Shown here: positions 16,556-25,957 of the stretch, piece after piece
Layout: the number at the start of each line of letters is the position of its first letter
Position numbering within the stretch: position 1 is the stretch's first letter
Source of the DNA: Nitrospinaceae bacterium
GTDB lineage: Bacteria; Nitrospinota_A; UBA7883; JAJDBK01
Reading direction: 5' to 3'
DNA length: 64,000 bases
NCBI GenBank assembly: GCA_029261405.1
Contig: JAJDBK010000045.1
Span: forward strand, 54,805-118,804
Notes under the pieces: generated by a model
Told to the model about the DNA's origin: nothing
The model's input: only the letters and a program-made list of their open reading frames with translations
The model's database searches: none
Translations under genes and position numbers: made by a program

Positions 16556-17458
16556 CTAGAATTGTTTTGCTGTTATCACGTCTTCGATCTTTCGGGAGGA
16601 GGCAAGCGCCCGTTTGCTCGTTTTAAGACCGATGGTGACGTATAGAAGGTCGGCGATGCACGCCTGCGCTATCCGGGAGGCTAACGCCTCGCTCCGGAAT
16701 TTCGTTTCACGGCTGGCCGTTATCAGAGTCACATCCGAAACAGCGGCCAAAGGCGACATCGAGTTATTGGTGATCGAGACTACCTTGACACCACCGCTCT
16801 TCCGCCCGACCTGAACCGCCTCCACCGGGTCTTTTGTTGCGCCGGAATGGCTTATGACAAGGATAAGATCGTTTTTCGTCAGGAGAGCCGCCTCCATCAT
16901 CATCAGGTGAGCGTCGGTCTGCAACGAGACAGGAATGCCGAGCCGCATAAGTTTTGTATAAGCGTCAAACGCTATGGGCGCCGATGTGCCGACACCGATA
17001 ATGAGGGTTTTGCCGGCGTGCGCGATCATCTCCCCCGCCTTGTCGACGGCAAACGGGTCTAGCGAATTAAGAGTATCGTTCAAGGTATCAATGTTCGCCC
17101 CGAAAACCTTCCGGGCGAGAGTTGATGGATCATCTTTGGGAGACACGTCTTCGTGCAGGGTGGAGGCGAGAGGGTTTACCAACTCGCGGGCCAGGCCGAT
17201 CTTCAGATCAGCGAAACCGAGAAAACCGGCTGTCCGGCAAAACCTTATGACTGTGGCTTCCGAGATCTGCGCGCCCATGGCGACTTCCCCTACGGAGCTT
17301 GCCAAGGTTGTTTCCTGGTTTTCGAGAACGTATATTGCGACTTTCCGTTCGGCTGGTAGCAGTGACGGCAAAGCGCCCCTTAACCGGGCGATAGCTCCGG
17401 CTTCGCCTCCCATGTTTTTCACACCGGTCCGTTCAGTCGCCCGTCTGGTTTTTGTCAT
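16556..17458 (-). CDS. RpiR/MurR-family transcriptional regulator of the microcompartment operon
   Basis: 300 residues. Residues about 20-95 form the RpiR helix-turn-helix (LLPAERKVAIYVLENQ, then AQISEATVIRFCRTAGFLGF). Residues 130-270 form a SIS sugar-phosphate-binding domain (KTLIIGVGTSAPIAFDAY, LILVISHSGATKDPVEAVQV). Such regulators sense phosphosugars, which fits an operon with a class II aldolase for a ketose phosphate. It is the first gene of the operon and lies 15 bp upstream of the BMC-T gene, so autoregulation is likely. Confidence 0.9.
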   Translation of the reverse strand: MTKTRRATERTGVKNMGGEAGAIARLRGALPSLLPAERKVAIYVLENQETTLASSVGEVAMGAQISEATVIRFCRTAGFLGFADLKIGLARELVNPLASTLHEDVSPKDDPSTLARKVFGANIDTLNDTLNSLDPFAVDKAGEMIAHAGKTLIIGVGTSAPIAFDAYTKLMRLGIPVSLQTDAHLMMMEAALLTKNDLILVISHSGATKDPVEAVQVGRKSGGVKVVSITNNSMSPLAAVSDVTLITASRETKFRSEALASRIAQACIADLLYVTIGLKTSKRALASSRKIEDVITAKQF

Positions 17459-17595
17459 GGTTATTGGTCAGGTTTTGGTTTTCAATTTTTCGCTACCTGA
17501 TTAATTTTCACAGGGATACTTTTTCTCGTCAAGTTATTTTACATTATTTTATTGTTTATGAAGAAAAACTACATCCTTCAAGCGCTCCGACAGGT
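17459..17595. promoter_or_regulatory. Divergent intergenic region, likely control region of the microcompartment operon
   Basis: This AT-rich spacer lies between the RpiR regulator (minus) and the multihaem cytochrome gene (plus). TTTTCA occurs at 17479-17484 and 17505-17510, 26 bp apart, and reads TGAAAA on the operon strand. RpiR-type operators are often built from GAAA/TTTC half-sites, so these are candidates. A TTGACG at 17532-17527 on the minus strand could be a -35 element, but no convincing -10 follows at the right distance. Confidence 0.3.
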
Positions 17596-17675
17596 TGTAT
17601 GGCGCTGGTTATGGTGGTACATTTAAAGGCCGTACCAGGGAATGCAAACAGACAAAAGAGCCGACTCCAGATTAT

Positions 17676-18905
17676 ATGAACTCTCCATCAGTCGTAATTC
17701 CGTCAAGCGCCATTATCCTTACAATAGCGCTGGTAACGGCGTTTAACGGCTACGATCCGACCATCTTCTTTCCGGGCTCGAGCCTGAGCGCTCATGAACG
17801 CTTCGGGGCGGCTTGCCAGTTGTGCCACGATCCTTTTAATGGCCCCGCAGAGGAGAAGTGCGTCGGGTGTCATGAAATGGCGTTGCGCTACGACACCCAT
17901 TCAAAAAAGATACTGGCCAGACCGGTCAAGGCGGTGATCCCGGAAGGGATGAAATCGCTTCGTTGCCTTGATTGCCACAAAGAACACTCGGTTTCAGGTG
18001 AACATCGTTATTCCGGCCCGGTCGATTTATGCGGAAAATGCCACAAGCCACCAAAACTTTCCGCCAGTCACAAAAACTATTCTGAACAAACCTGCAGATC
18101 AGAAGCGTGTCATAACTATCACTCTTCTCTTTCCAGAGAGGATCGACTGAAAACGGACAAGTCGAGAATCAAAAAAGCTAGCAGGGTTGTGCTGGTCGAA
18201 AAAAAAACGGGTGGTTTGAGATTGAGCGACGTGAAAATAAAAACCATGAAGTCTGATCCTTTCTACAGAAGTGACAAGGCTATAGCGGCGAAATACGAGA
18301 TAGGCCCCCACTACGGGACTGAGGCCACATGCGCCAGATGCCACACGGTTAACGGCGGTACCGAGCTAAAACCCCCACCTGAGGTTTGCAAAAAATGTCA
18401 CGAACCAGAGGTAGTTACCTTCCTTAAAGGAGGGCACGGCGCTTTTGAAGGCTCTTACCTCAGGGCCGGGCTTGCAGGCGGAGTACGGGTGACCTGCGGA
18501 GCTTGTCACGATCCGCACTCCCTCAAATCGGACGGCGCGGGTCTTTACGCCTGTATCGAATGCCACGAGGGGAAACATGTAGATTGGTACCTCAGGTCGG
18601 GCCATAACCGCTACATCACCGACCCTGTTTTCGCCGACAATCCCCTGAAAGGCGCGATCTGCTCAGAGTGCCATATGCCACGAATCGCTGAACTTGACGG
18701 CGCCACCCTGCACAACGAATCGGTGACCGTAAGTTCGAATATCGTAATGGCGAAGATAGTCTGCGAAAAGTGCCACGGATTACGTTTCTCCTTGCGTAGC
18801 CTCTACGACGAAAAATCTCTCCTTTCGAGTTTCACCTATTCACCCACCGGTGAGCGGACGGCTTTGACTCTCTGGTTCGAGCGCGCCGATGGCAAGGAAA
18901 ACTGA
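17676..18905 (+). CDS. Multihaem c-type cytochrome (11 predicted haems)
   Basis: About 409 residues from the ATG at 17676; a longer frame to 17595 lacks a better start. Residues 6-22 (VIPSSAIILTIALVTAF) are a hydrophobic anchor or signal. There are 10 CXXCH motifs (CQLCH, CVGCH, CLDCH, CGKCH, CARCH, CKKCH, CGACH, CIECH, CSECH, CEKCH) and one CX4CH (CRSEACH). A basic, haem-free insert of about 70 residues (KTDKSRIKKA and on) splits the haem groups. It should be periplasmic and membrane-tethered. It lies 2 bp from the cNMP/ferredoxin gene, so the three downstream genes form one redox operon. Confidence 0.88.
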   Translation: MNSPSVVIPSSAIILTIALVTAFNGYDPTIFFPGSSLSAHERFGAACQLCHDPFNGPAEEKCVGCHEMALRYDTHSKKILARPVKAVIPEGMKSLRCLDCHKEHSVSGEHRYSGPVDLCGKCHKPPKLSASHKNYSEQTCRSEACHNYHSSLSREDRLKTDKSRIKKASRVVLVEKKTGGLRLSDVKIKTMKSDPFYRSDKAIAAKYEIGPHYGTEATCARCHTVNGGTELKPPPEVCKKCHEPEVVTFLKGGHGAFEGSYLRAGLAGGVRVTCGACHDPHSLKSDGAGLYACIECHEGKHVDWYLRSGHNRYITDPVFADNPLKGAICSECHMPRIAELDGATLHNESVTVSSNIVMAKIVCEKCHGLRFSLRSLYDEKSLLSSFTYSPTGERTALTLWFERADGKEN

Positions 18906-18907
18906 AC

Positions 18908-20389
18908 ATGAGTGAATCCAACTCCCTTCAGCAAGAGATTCAAGCGCTGGCGAAGTCTGATTTTTTTAAAGGCGTCCCTCTTCCAGCGCTCGAAAGGTTA
19001 TTCGCATGGAGCAGGATCGTCACAATGAAAGTCGGTGATTTTGTGATTCATGAAGGAGAGTACGAATCGATATGCTTCATTACCTTATCTGGCAAATACA
19101 AGGTATCAGTCCTCGACTCGTCCAGCGGTAAACATCGGCAGATTGATCAGGTGAGCGGCGGTGCGATGATAGGAGAGATGTCCGCCCTCTCCGGACGCTC
19201 CAGGACGGCTGATGTTGAATGCCTGAAGAAAGGGGAAGTTCTCAAAGTAAGCGTAGAGGAGTTTGCACGGTTTTTAGACAACGCCCCTGCGTTCAAGGAG
19301 CGGATGGACGAAGAGTACCGAACCCGTGCGCTCTACACCACTTTGCGCAAGATCGATATATTCTCCCCCATCGCCGACGAGACCATCAACCTCCTGGCGA
19401 AAAACGTGGAACTTGTCACTTATCAGAAGGGAGAGCGTATCTTCAAAGCCGGGGAGGAGGCGGACTGTATCTACCTCGTTCGGGACGGTTTCATGAAAAT
19501 GGCGAGAAACATGAACGAGACCGAGGGTGTCTTCTTCGACTCGAGGTTCGACAAGGCGCAGGTGGCGGCCCAAAGGAGAGAGAAGGAAAAGTGGTACACC
19601 ATAGCTTACCTTGGTCGCGACTCCTATTTTGGGGAACGCGCCCTCTTTTTCCACAGAAACAGGGTCATGAACGCCACCGCAGTTACAAGAGTGGAACTGG
19701 TCAGAATAGGTTTTGCCGATTTCGGTGAAATGATGCGTCGCCACCCGGATGTGGAAGAGACGATGAAAGAAATCGCAAAAACCCGCTACTCAAACGAAAT
19801 TTTAGGTGGCGGTCAGGAGAGGCAGGAGGCTCTTTCGTGGATGGAGAGCCAGGATCTGCTGGTGGGCGAAAAAATACTGGTGATGAACCTTGATCTTTGC
19901 GTGAGATGCCTCAATTGTCTCGACGCCTGCGCAGGGCTTCATCAGGGGATATCGAGGATTACCCATAACGGGATCAGGTTCAGGAACATCCTGATACCGA
20001 CATCGTGCCGACACTGCCGGGAGCCATCCTGCATGATCGGTTGTCCGACAGGCGCGATACAACGCGACAAAAACGGCGAGGTGTTCCACGAAGAGAGCTG
20101 TATCGGTTGCGGTAACTGCGCCAGAAGATGCCCGTTTAGCAATATAAGTATTGTCGATCTGAAAAAACAGGGCAAACGTAGAACATTCAGCCTTGCATGG
20201 TTCGGCCAGGGTACAAATAAGGAGGACGAATCAGGCTCGGAGAAAATCTCGCCCCGGAAGCGTCTGAAAAAAGCGGTTAAATGCGATATGTGTAAAGGAT
20301 ACAAGAATCTGGGGTGCCTGCACAACTGCCCCACCGGGGCCATTCTCTCAGTTGTTCCGAGCCAGTTCTTCTCCGGGGAGATGAAATGA
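18908..20389 (+). CDS. Two cNMP-binding-like domains fused to a four-cluster ferredoxin
   Basis: 493 residues. Residues about 12-125 and 145-290 are Crp-type cyclic-nucleotide-binding folds (GDFVIHEGEYESICFI, GGAMIGEMSALSGRSRTADV; then GERIFKAGEEADCIYLV and GRDSYFGERALF). Residues 320-480 form a ferredoxin like those in molybdoenzyme electron-transfer subunits, with cysteine groups LCVRCLNCLDAC, SCRHCREPSCMIGCPTGA, SCIGCGNCARRCPF and CDMCKGYKNLGCLHNCPTGA, enough for four [4Fe-4S] clusters. There is no DNA-binding domain, so it is not a Crp regulator. I infer a cytosolic redox subunit gated by a nucleotide or other ligand. It overlaps the b-type membrane gene by 4 bp. Confidence 0.85.
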   Translation: MSESNSLQQEIQALAKSDFFKGVPLPALERLFAWSRIVTMKVGDFVIHEGEYESICFITLSGKYKVSVLDSSSGKHRQIDQVSGGAMIGEMSALSGRSRTADVECLKKGEVLKVSVEEFARFLDNAPAFKERMDEEYRTRALYTTLRKIDIFSPIADETINLLAKNVELVTYQKGERIFKAGEEADCIYLVRDGFMKMARNMNETEGVFFDSRFDKAQVAAQRREKEKWYTIAYLGRDSYFGERALFFHRNRVMNATAVTRVELVRIGFADFGEMMRRHPDVEETMKEIAKTRYSNEILGGGQERQEALSWMESQDLLVGEKILVMNLDLCVRCLNCLDACAGLHQGISRITHNGIRFRNILIPTSCRHCREPSCMIGCPTGAIQRDKNGEVFHEESCIGCGNCARRCPFSNISIVDLKKQGKRRTFSLAWFGQGTNKEDESGSEKISPRKRLKKAVKCDMCKGYKNLGCLHNCPTGAILSVVPSQFFSGEMK

Positions 20390-21201
20390 CCCGCGAAGCG
20401 AACCACTATATTCTCCTCTCCATTGTCACCCTTCTCGGAATGTTGGTGGTTTCTTATTCGGAACCGTTCGACCCTCCCGGATTTATGACGCAGGATCATA
20501 TCCGCCCCGCCCTGGGGTGGTCCTCCCTTGCATTCGCCATCTCCACCCTTCTTTACATTTTGCGAAAACGGGTTTGGCTTCAGGGGGCTGGAACTCTTCT
20601 GTTGTGGAAAAGCGTACATGTGGTGACCGGGTTTATATTCGTCATATTGTGGGCGCTACACACAAACGGCTCATTCGGTTTCGGTCTTCAGGCTGGTATA
20701 AGTATTTCAATCTCACTGCTTGTCGCCACAGGGGTTTACGGCATTGTTCAGCAAGGTCATATTCCCGGAGTGATGAACAAAACCTTGTTCGACCCTGTTT
20801 ACAAAAGTGTGTTGCAAGACGAGGTTATTGCGCTTATGGGAAAGATAGAAAAGTCTCTGGCGAAATCGTCGGACGAGTTTTCCATGGCGTATCAGCGGCA
20901 TATCCTCCCTTATATCTCTATCGATCGTCCCGACTCCGACCAACAGAAAGGCGCCATGCGACGGCTGTTTGGTCGGGAGGAGGCTGGTCGAAACGCCGCA
21001 ATCCACGATGTAAAACACCTTTCCGCCCCGGAGAAGGAGAAGTTTTACGAGATAGCGGCTCTGACCATAGACATTATCGAGATAAGAAGAAGTCAGGCCT
21101 ACCAGAAACTGATGAACCGCTGGCTTTTGTGGCATATCGGCGCCACCCCGCTCTTCCTGATTCTGGTGGGATTCCACATATTCGCCGGTTTTTATTATTA
21201 G
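20386..21201 (+). CDS. Membrane protein, probable b-type cytochrome of a redox complex
   Basis: 271 residues from the ATG at 20386, whose ATGA overlaps the upstream stop. Hydrophobic segments lie near 8-25, 47-60, 68-92 and 100-118, then a long charged cytosolic-type loop, and a last segment near 245-268. Histidines sit inside or at the ends of segments (KSVHVVTGF, WALHTNGSF, LLWHIGATPLFLILVGFHIF), as expected for two b haems. I infer a quinol- or cytochrome-linked membrane anchor joining the ferredoxin on the inside to the 11-haem cytochrome outside. I recognise no named family with certainty. Confidence 0.6.
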   Translation: MTREANHYILLSIVTLLGMLVVSYSEPFDPPGFMTQDHIRPALGWSSLAFAISTLLYILRKRVWLQGAGTLLLWKSVHVVTGFIFVILWALHTNGSFGFGLQAGISISISLLVATGVYGIVQQGHIPGVMNKTLFDPVYKSVLQDEVIALMGKIEKSLAKSSDEFSMAYQRHILPYISIDRPDSDQQKGAMRRLFGREEAGRNAAIHDVKHLSAPEKEKFYEIAALTIDIIEIRRSQAYQKLMNRWLLWHIGATPLFLILVGFHIFAGFYY

Positions 21202-21233
21202 TCCAGGACTCTGGAATGTGAAATGTACAAAAG

Positions 21234-21263
21234 TTAACATTAATCGACGGAAACTGTTAGAAT
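21234..21263 (+). promoter_or_regulatory. Candidate sigma-70-type promoter of gyrA
   Basis: TTAACA at 21234-21239 and TAGAAT at 21258-21263 are 18 bp apart, about 45 bp upstream of the gyrA start. A TTGACA at 21274-21279 has no -10 element at the right distance. Confidence 0.4.
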
Positions 21264-21307
21264 GTAAGGTTTATTGACAATTTAAGAGCAGGTTGCGGAA
21301 AGTTTCA

Positions 21308-23818
21308 ATGGAGCCCCTTGACGTCAAAAGACTAACCCCGATTACCATCGAGGACGAAATGAAATCGTCGTTCCTCGAATATTCAATGAGCGTGATCGTG
21401 TCACGAGCGCTCCCGGACGTGCGGGACGGCTTGAAACCTGTGCATCGGCGCATTCTGTACGCCATGCACGCCCTCGGCAATCAGCCGACCAAGGCGTACA
21501 AAAAATCGGCCAGGACCGTCGGCGAAGTTATCGCCAAGTACCATCCGCATGGCGATACAGCCGTTTACGACGCCCTGGCCCGAATGGCTCAGGATTTTTC
21601 GCTCCGCTACCCGTTAGTGGACGGCCAGGGTAACTTCGGTTCCGTCGATGGCGACTCCCCCGCCGCCATGCGTTATACCGAGGCGCGATTACAGAAGATC
21701 GCCGCCGAGATCCTGGTCGATCTCGACAAGGACACCGTAGATTTCATTCCCAACTACGACGAGTCTGAGCGGGAGCCAGTCACCCTGCCGGGCAAGGTTC
21801 CGAATCTGATGATAAACGGGTCGGGTGGTATCGCAGTAGGAATGGCCACGAATATTCCTCCCCATAACCTGAGTGAAGTGACCGATGGCCTGATTCATCT
21901 TATAGACAATCCCGACTGCTCCATAAACGAGCTGATGGAGTTTATACCCGGGCCGGACTTTCCCACAGCCGGACAGATCCACGGAAAAGCCGGAATCCGC
22001 TCCGCTTATCACACGGGACGCGGCTTGATAATCATGCGGGCCACCTCCACCATCGAACCGATGGATAAAGGAGACCGGGAACGGATCGTTATAACGGAGA
22101 TCCCATACCAGGTTAACAAGGCTAAACTTATTGAAAAAATAGCCGAACTTGTCCGGGATAAACGAATCGTTGGTATATCTGATATCCGTGACGAATCTGA
22201 TCGTCGCGGGATGCGGGTGGTTGTGGAGTTAAAAAGGGACGCCATCGGCCAGATTGTGCTAAATCTGCTCTTCAAGCATACCCAGCTACAGGATACATTT
22301 GGCGTAATCATGATCGCTCTTGTGGAAGGGAGGCCCAAACTTCTTAACCTCAAAGAGGTACTCCACTATTTCATCGAACATCGTCGCGAAATTATCACCC
22401 GCAGAACCCTCTTCGAGCTTGCCAAGGCGAAGAAACGGGAGCATCTCCTTTTAGGGTACGAAAAAGCCCTCGACCACCTCGACGAAGTAATCTCGTTGAT
22501 TCGTACTTCCGATAGCCCCGACTCAGCCAAACAGAGGCTGATCGAAAAGTTTGAATTTACCGTAACCCAGGCGGTCGCCATCCTTGAGTTGCGTCTGCAA
22601 CGCCTCACCGGTATGGAACGGAACAAAATCCTCGCTGAACTTGAAGAGATCAGGGCCATTATCAAACGGCTCGAGGAGATCAGGGATACAGAAGAGGAGA
22701 AGCTGAAAATAATCAAGGCCGACCTTCTGGAACTAAAGGAAAAATTCGGCGACGATAGAAGGACCGAACTGGTACCCGTGGAGAGCGAAGTCGATATCGA
22801 GGATCTGATCCCGGACGACGACATGGTCGTCACCATATCGACAGAGGGGTATATCAAACGAAACCCTCTCGCGGAGTACAGAGCGCAGAAGAGAGGTGGA
22901 AGAGGTGTACGCGGTATCAGCATGAAAAACGAAGATGTGGCGTTAAAACTCTTTATCGCGTCAAACCATACCCATCTTCTCTTCTTCACCAATAAAGGAC
23001 GGGTCTTCCGCAAGAAAGTATACGAAATACCGGAGTCGAGCCGTACCTCCCAGGGCAAGGCGATAGTTAACCTTATCCAGCTGCAGCCGGATGAAAAGGT
23101 TGCAACGGTCTTTCCATTAAAAGAGTTCGACGAAGAGAGCTTCCTGATTATCGCCACAGCAAAGGGATTCATAAAAAAGACCCGACTCATGGCCTACGCG
23201 CGTATCCATTCGGGCGGCATCTTCGCTATCGACCTTGCTGAGGGGGATTCTGTCATCTCGGTCAAGGTGACCGATGGCAAAAAACGGATACTTCTCTCCA
23301 CACAAAACGGAATGGCCATATGTTTTGAAGAAGAGGGAATTCGGCCATTAGGACGTGTATCGCGAGGTGTCCATGGCGTAAGACTCGATGGTGACGATGC
23401 GGTGGTGGCCATGGCGGCCCTCACTGGTGACCCGGAGGAGAATGAAGTCATCCTGAGCGTCAAGGAGAACGGATACGGTAAAAGGACCGAAATCGACAAA
23501 TATCCACTCCAGGGACGTGGCGGCAAAGGTGTTATTGATATCAAGACCGAAGGAGGGAAAGTCGTCTCCGTCAAGAAGGTCGCCCAAGGCAACGAAATTA
23601 TGATAATCACCAACGATGGGGTTGTCATCCGTATGAACGTGGACGATGTTCCGATCATCGGTAGGAACACAAAAGGTGTAAAGGTGATAAACCTCAATCC
23701 TGGTAATATTGTAGTCTCTGTCGGCAGGTTTGCGGAGAGCTCCAGGGATGGGCGGGGCGCCGGTGACGACGAACAGAATGGTGGGGACGGGCAGAGCGCC
23801 GGGGATGAGACCGGGTAG
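21308..23818 (+). CDS. gyrA: DNA gyrase subunit A
   Basis: 836 residues from the ATG at 21308, which has GGAAAG five bases upstream; a TTG at 21293 is less likely. The breakage-reunion domain has the catalytic tyrosine in [11 protein letters not shown] (Tyr123) and the quinolone region [17 protein letters not shown], with Thr84 and Asp88 in the places of E. coli Ser83 and Asp87. The C-terminal beta-pinwheel carries the GyrA-box [12 protein letters not shown], which separates gyrase from topoisomerase IV. The tail is acidic ([16 protein letters not shown]). It is followed 14 bp on by a TPR lipoprotein. Confidence 0.97.
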   Translation: MEPLDVKRLTPITIEDEMKSSFLEYSMSVIVSRALPDVRDGLKPVHRRILYAMHALGNQPTKAYKKSARTVGEVIAKYHPHGDTAVYDALARMAQDFSLRYPLVDGQGNFGSVDGDSPAAMRYTEARLQKIAAEILVDLDKDTVDFIPNYDESEREPVTLPGKVPNLMINGSGGIAVGMATNIPPHNLSEVTDGLIHLIDNPDCSINELMEFIPGPDFPTAGQIHGKAGIRSAYHTGRGLIIMRATSTIEPMDKGDRERIVITEIPYQVNKAKLIEKIAELVRDKRIVGISDIRDESDRRGMRVVVELKRDAIGQIVLNLLFKHTQLQDTFGVIMIALVEGRPKLLNLKEVLHYFIEHRREIITRRTLFELAKAKKREHLLLGYEKALDHLDEVISLIRTSDSPDSAKQRLIEKFEFTVTQAVAILELRLQRLTGMERNKILAELEEIRAIIKRLEEIRDTEEEKLKIIKADLLELKEKFGDDRRTELVPVESEVDIEDLIPDDDMVVTISTEGYIKRNPLAEYRAQKRGGRGVRGISMKNEDVALKLFIASNHTHLLFFTNKGRVFRKKVYEIPESSRTSQGKAIVNLIQLQPDEKVATVFPLKEFDEESFLIIATAKGFIKKTRLMAYARIHSGGIFAIDLAEGDSVISVKVTDGKKRILLSTQNGMAICFEEEGIRPLGRVSRGVHGVRLDGDDAVVAMAALTGDPEENEVILSVKENGYGKRTEIDKYPLQGRGGKGVIDIKTEGGKVVSVKKVAQGNEIMIITNDGVVIRMNVDDVPIIGRNTKGVKVINLNPGNIVVSVGRFAESSRDGRGAGDDEQNGGDGQSAGDETG

Positions 23819-23832
23819 GTCCGCCTGACACA

Positions 23833-24642
23833 GTGACAGAGGGTAGCGGAACAAAAAGGGTTCTTTGTATGGCGGCGCTTTGTGTTGCGCTCATATCATT
23901 CGGAGGATGTCTTGATCGGGGCAAAACGCTTTACGAGGAGGCGCGTAAACTCTGGCTGGATGAGCGCTACGACGATGCTGTTGTCAAGTTGCTTATAATC
24001 GTCGATGAAAACTACGGCGATTATGTGGATGAGGCGAACCTGAGGTTAGGAGAGATATATTATCTGAACCTGGACGATACAAGCAAAGCGCTTAATTACT
24101 TCGACCAGGCTGGCAAAGATTCAGCTGACAGGGAAATCGCCCTTAAAGCGCACGATTACAAGTCGGAAATTTATCTGGATGTTCTCGATAACCACGATAA
24201 TGCAATCCTCGAATATCAATTTATAATCAACAACTTCAAAGACCGTGTCACTGAGGATAAGTACCTTTACAGGGTCGGTGAGGCTTATTTCAAAAAGGGT
24301 GATTACGAACAGGCGGCCATGGAGTTTTCCAATATGCTGGCCCGGTTTCCCGAAAGCGCGCTTAAGATTGATGCGCGTTATCATATAGCCAACCTGAAGT
24401 TTATAACCGGACAGTCAGAACAGGCTCTAAAACTGTTCAGGGATCTGCTGACTATAGACAAAAAAGGGAAGTATACCTACGACATCAAGCTCGCATCGGC
24501 GATCTGTTATGAAGATATGGGGAGACTGAAAACCGCTCTTTCAAAATATAGTGAGCTACTGGGACTTTACCCTGAGAAGGATCTGCTGAGCAGAAAAATC
24601 ATATCGATAAAAAAACGGATGTCGAGAAAAGTGGCTCGATGA
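23833..24642 (+). CDS. TPR-repeat lipoprotein
   Basis: 269 residues from a GTG at 23833; an ATG at 23869 with AAAAGGG before it is the alternative but would remove the basic start of the signal peptide. The sequence KRVLCMAALCVALISFGGC is a lipoprotein signal with lipobox SFGGC. The mature part is a run of TPRs (ARKLWLDERYDDAVVKLL, LRLGEIYYLNLDDTSKAL, YRVGEAYFKKGDYEQAAME, FPESALKIDARYHIANL). It resembles BamD/YbgF-type periplasmic TPR proteins, but I cannot assign it to either. It sits between gyrA and serS. Confidence 0.8.
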   Translation: MTEGSGTKRVLCMAALCVALISFGGCLDRGKTLYEEARKLWLDERYDDAVVKLLIIVDENYGDYVDEANLRLGEIYYLNLDDTSKALNYFDQAGKDSADREIALKAHDYKSEIYLDVLDNHDNAILEYQFIINNFKDRVTEDKYLYRVGEAYFKKGDYEQAAMEFSNMLARFPESALKIDARYHIANLKFITGQSEQALKLFRDLLTIDKKGKYTYDIKLASAICYEDMGRLKTALSKYSELLGLYPEKDLLSRKIISIKKRMSRKVAR

Positions 24643-24661
24643 CGACTGACAGGAATGGAAC

Positions 24662-25930
24662 ATGCTGGATATAAAGGTGTTACGTGATAATCACGCGCAG
24701 ATAAAAGACCTGCTCGGCAGAAGAGGAGGCCAATACCCTGTTGACGAACTGCTTACACTCGATGATAAACGCCGTGAATTGACCAGGCGTACAGAAGAGT
24801 GTCAGAAAGAGAGAAACGAAAAAAGCAGGGAAATCGGTCGCTTGATGAAAGCCGGGGAGAGCGCTGTCGAGATGCAGGAGCGGGTCCGTTCGATGGCCGA
24901 CGAGATGAAAAAGGGGGAAACGGAGCTAAAATCGTTACAGGAAGAGATAAGGGAAATACTGCTTGTCATCCCGAATGTTCCAGACAAATCGGTTCCGGCT
25001 GGCAAAGATGAATCGGACAATGTCACCATAAGGAGCCATGGTGATCCGGGCAAATTCGATTTCAGACCCAAACCGCACCATGAGCTTGGGGAAGCGCTCG
25101 ACATCATCGATATGAAACGAGCGGCCAAGATCTCAGGAGCCAGATTTTCCATTCTCAAAGGGGCCGGAGCGAGGCTGGAACGCGCTCTGGTCAATTTCAT
25201 GCTCGACCTGCATACGGATGAATTCGGATACCAGGAGGTTTTTCCGCCCCTGATGGTAAACAGCGACACCATGAGAGGAACCGGTCAGTTACCAAAATTC
25301 GCCGATGACCTTTTCAAAATAGAAGGCTCGGATCATTGGCTCATTCCCACCGCCGAGGTTCCTTTGACGAATATCTATTCAGGGGAGATCCTCGACGCCG
25401 AAACACTACCCGTAAAACTTGTGGCGTTCACCCCCTGTTTCCGGGCCGAAGCCGGCTCCTACGGGAAAGACACCACCGGCCTTATCCGGCAACACCAGTT
25501 CAACAAGGTGGAGCTTGTCAAGATTGTAGAGCCGGAAGAGTCGGAGAATGAACTTGAGAAGTTGACCGACAACGCCGAAGAAGTTTTGCGACGGCTTGGC
25601 CTTCCATACAGAGTGGTGCGGTTGTGTGGTGGTGATCTCGGATTTTCAGCCTCCAAAACATACGATATTGAGGTGTGGGTTCCTAGTCAGGAAAAATACC
25701 GGGAGATATCCTCCTGCTCCCTCTTTACCGATTTTCAGTCACGCAGAATGAATATGCGGTTCCGTAAAGGAAAAAAACCGCTCTTCCCCCATACGATTAA
25801 CGGTTCCGGTCTTGCCGTAGGAAGAACTATGGTGGCGATACTGGAAAACTATCAGAATATAGACGGAGCGATTACCATACCAGAGGTTTTACGTCCATAT
25901 ATGGGCGGTATGGAGACTATAATAGTGTAG
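24662..25930 (+). CDS. serS: Serine--tRNA ligase
   Basis: 422 residues, the usual SerRS length. Residues 1-105 form the long antiparallel coiled-coil arm that clamps the tRNA. The class II core has [18 protein letters not shown] (motif 1 region), [20 protein letters not shown] (motif 2) and [16 protein letters not shown] (motif 3). It charges tRNA-Ser; a tRNA-Ser(TGA) gene lies 1.3 kb downstream on the same strand. It starts 20 bp after the TPR lipoprotein. Confidence 0.97.
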   Translation: MLDIKVLRDNHAQIKDLLGRRGGQYPVDELLTLDDKRRELTRRTEECQKERNEKSREIGRLMKAGESAVEMQERVRSMADEMKKGETELKSLQEEIREILLVIPNVPDKSVPAGKDESDNVTIRSHGDPGKFDFRPKPHHELGEALDIIDMKRAAKISGARFSILKGAGARLERALVNFMLDLHTDEFGYQEVFPPLMVNSDTMRGTGQLPKFADDLFKIEGSDHWLIPTAEVPLTNIYSGEILDAETLPVKLVAFTPCFRAEAGSYGKDTTGLIRQHQFNKVELVKIVEPEESENELEKLTDNAEEVLRRLGLPYRVVRLCGGDLGFSASKTYDIEVWVPSQEKYREISSCSLFTDFQSRRMNMRFRKGKKPLFPHTINGSGLAVGRTMVAILENYQNIDGAITIPEVLRPYMGGMETIIV

Positions 25931-25957
25931 GGAAAAAACAATCAAAAAAAATCGATC

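Noticed and set aside
10570..17458. Glycyl-radical or B12-diol-dehydratase type microcompartment
   Set aside because: No glycyl-radical enzyme, activase, dehydratase or cobalamin gene is in the locus; the signature enzyme is a class II aldolase.
20517..21221. A 234-codon frame overlapping the b-type membrane gene on the same strand
   Set aside because: It is an out-of-frame shadow, rich in Arg, Ser and His, without a plausible start signal.
22366..23190. A 274-codon minus-strand frame inside gyrA
   Set aside because: Antisense shadow of a well-conserved gene; Ser/Arg-rich composition.
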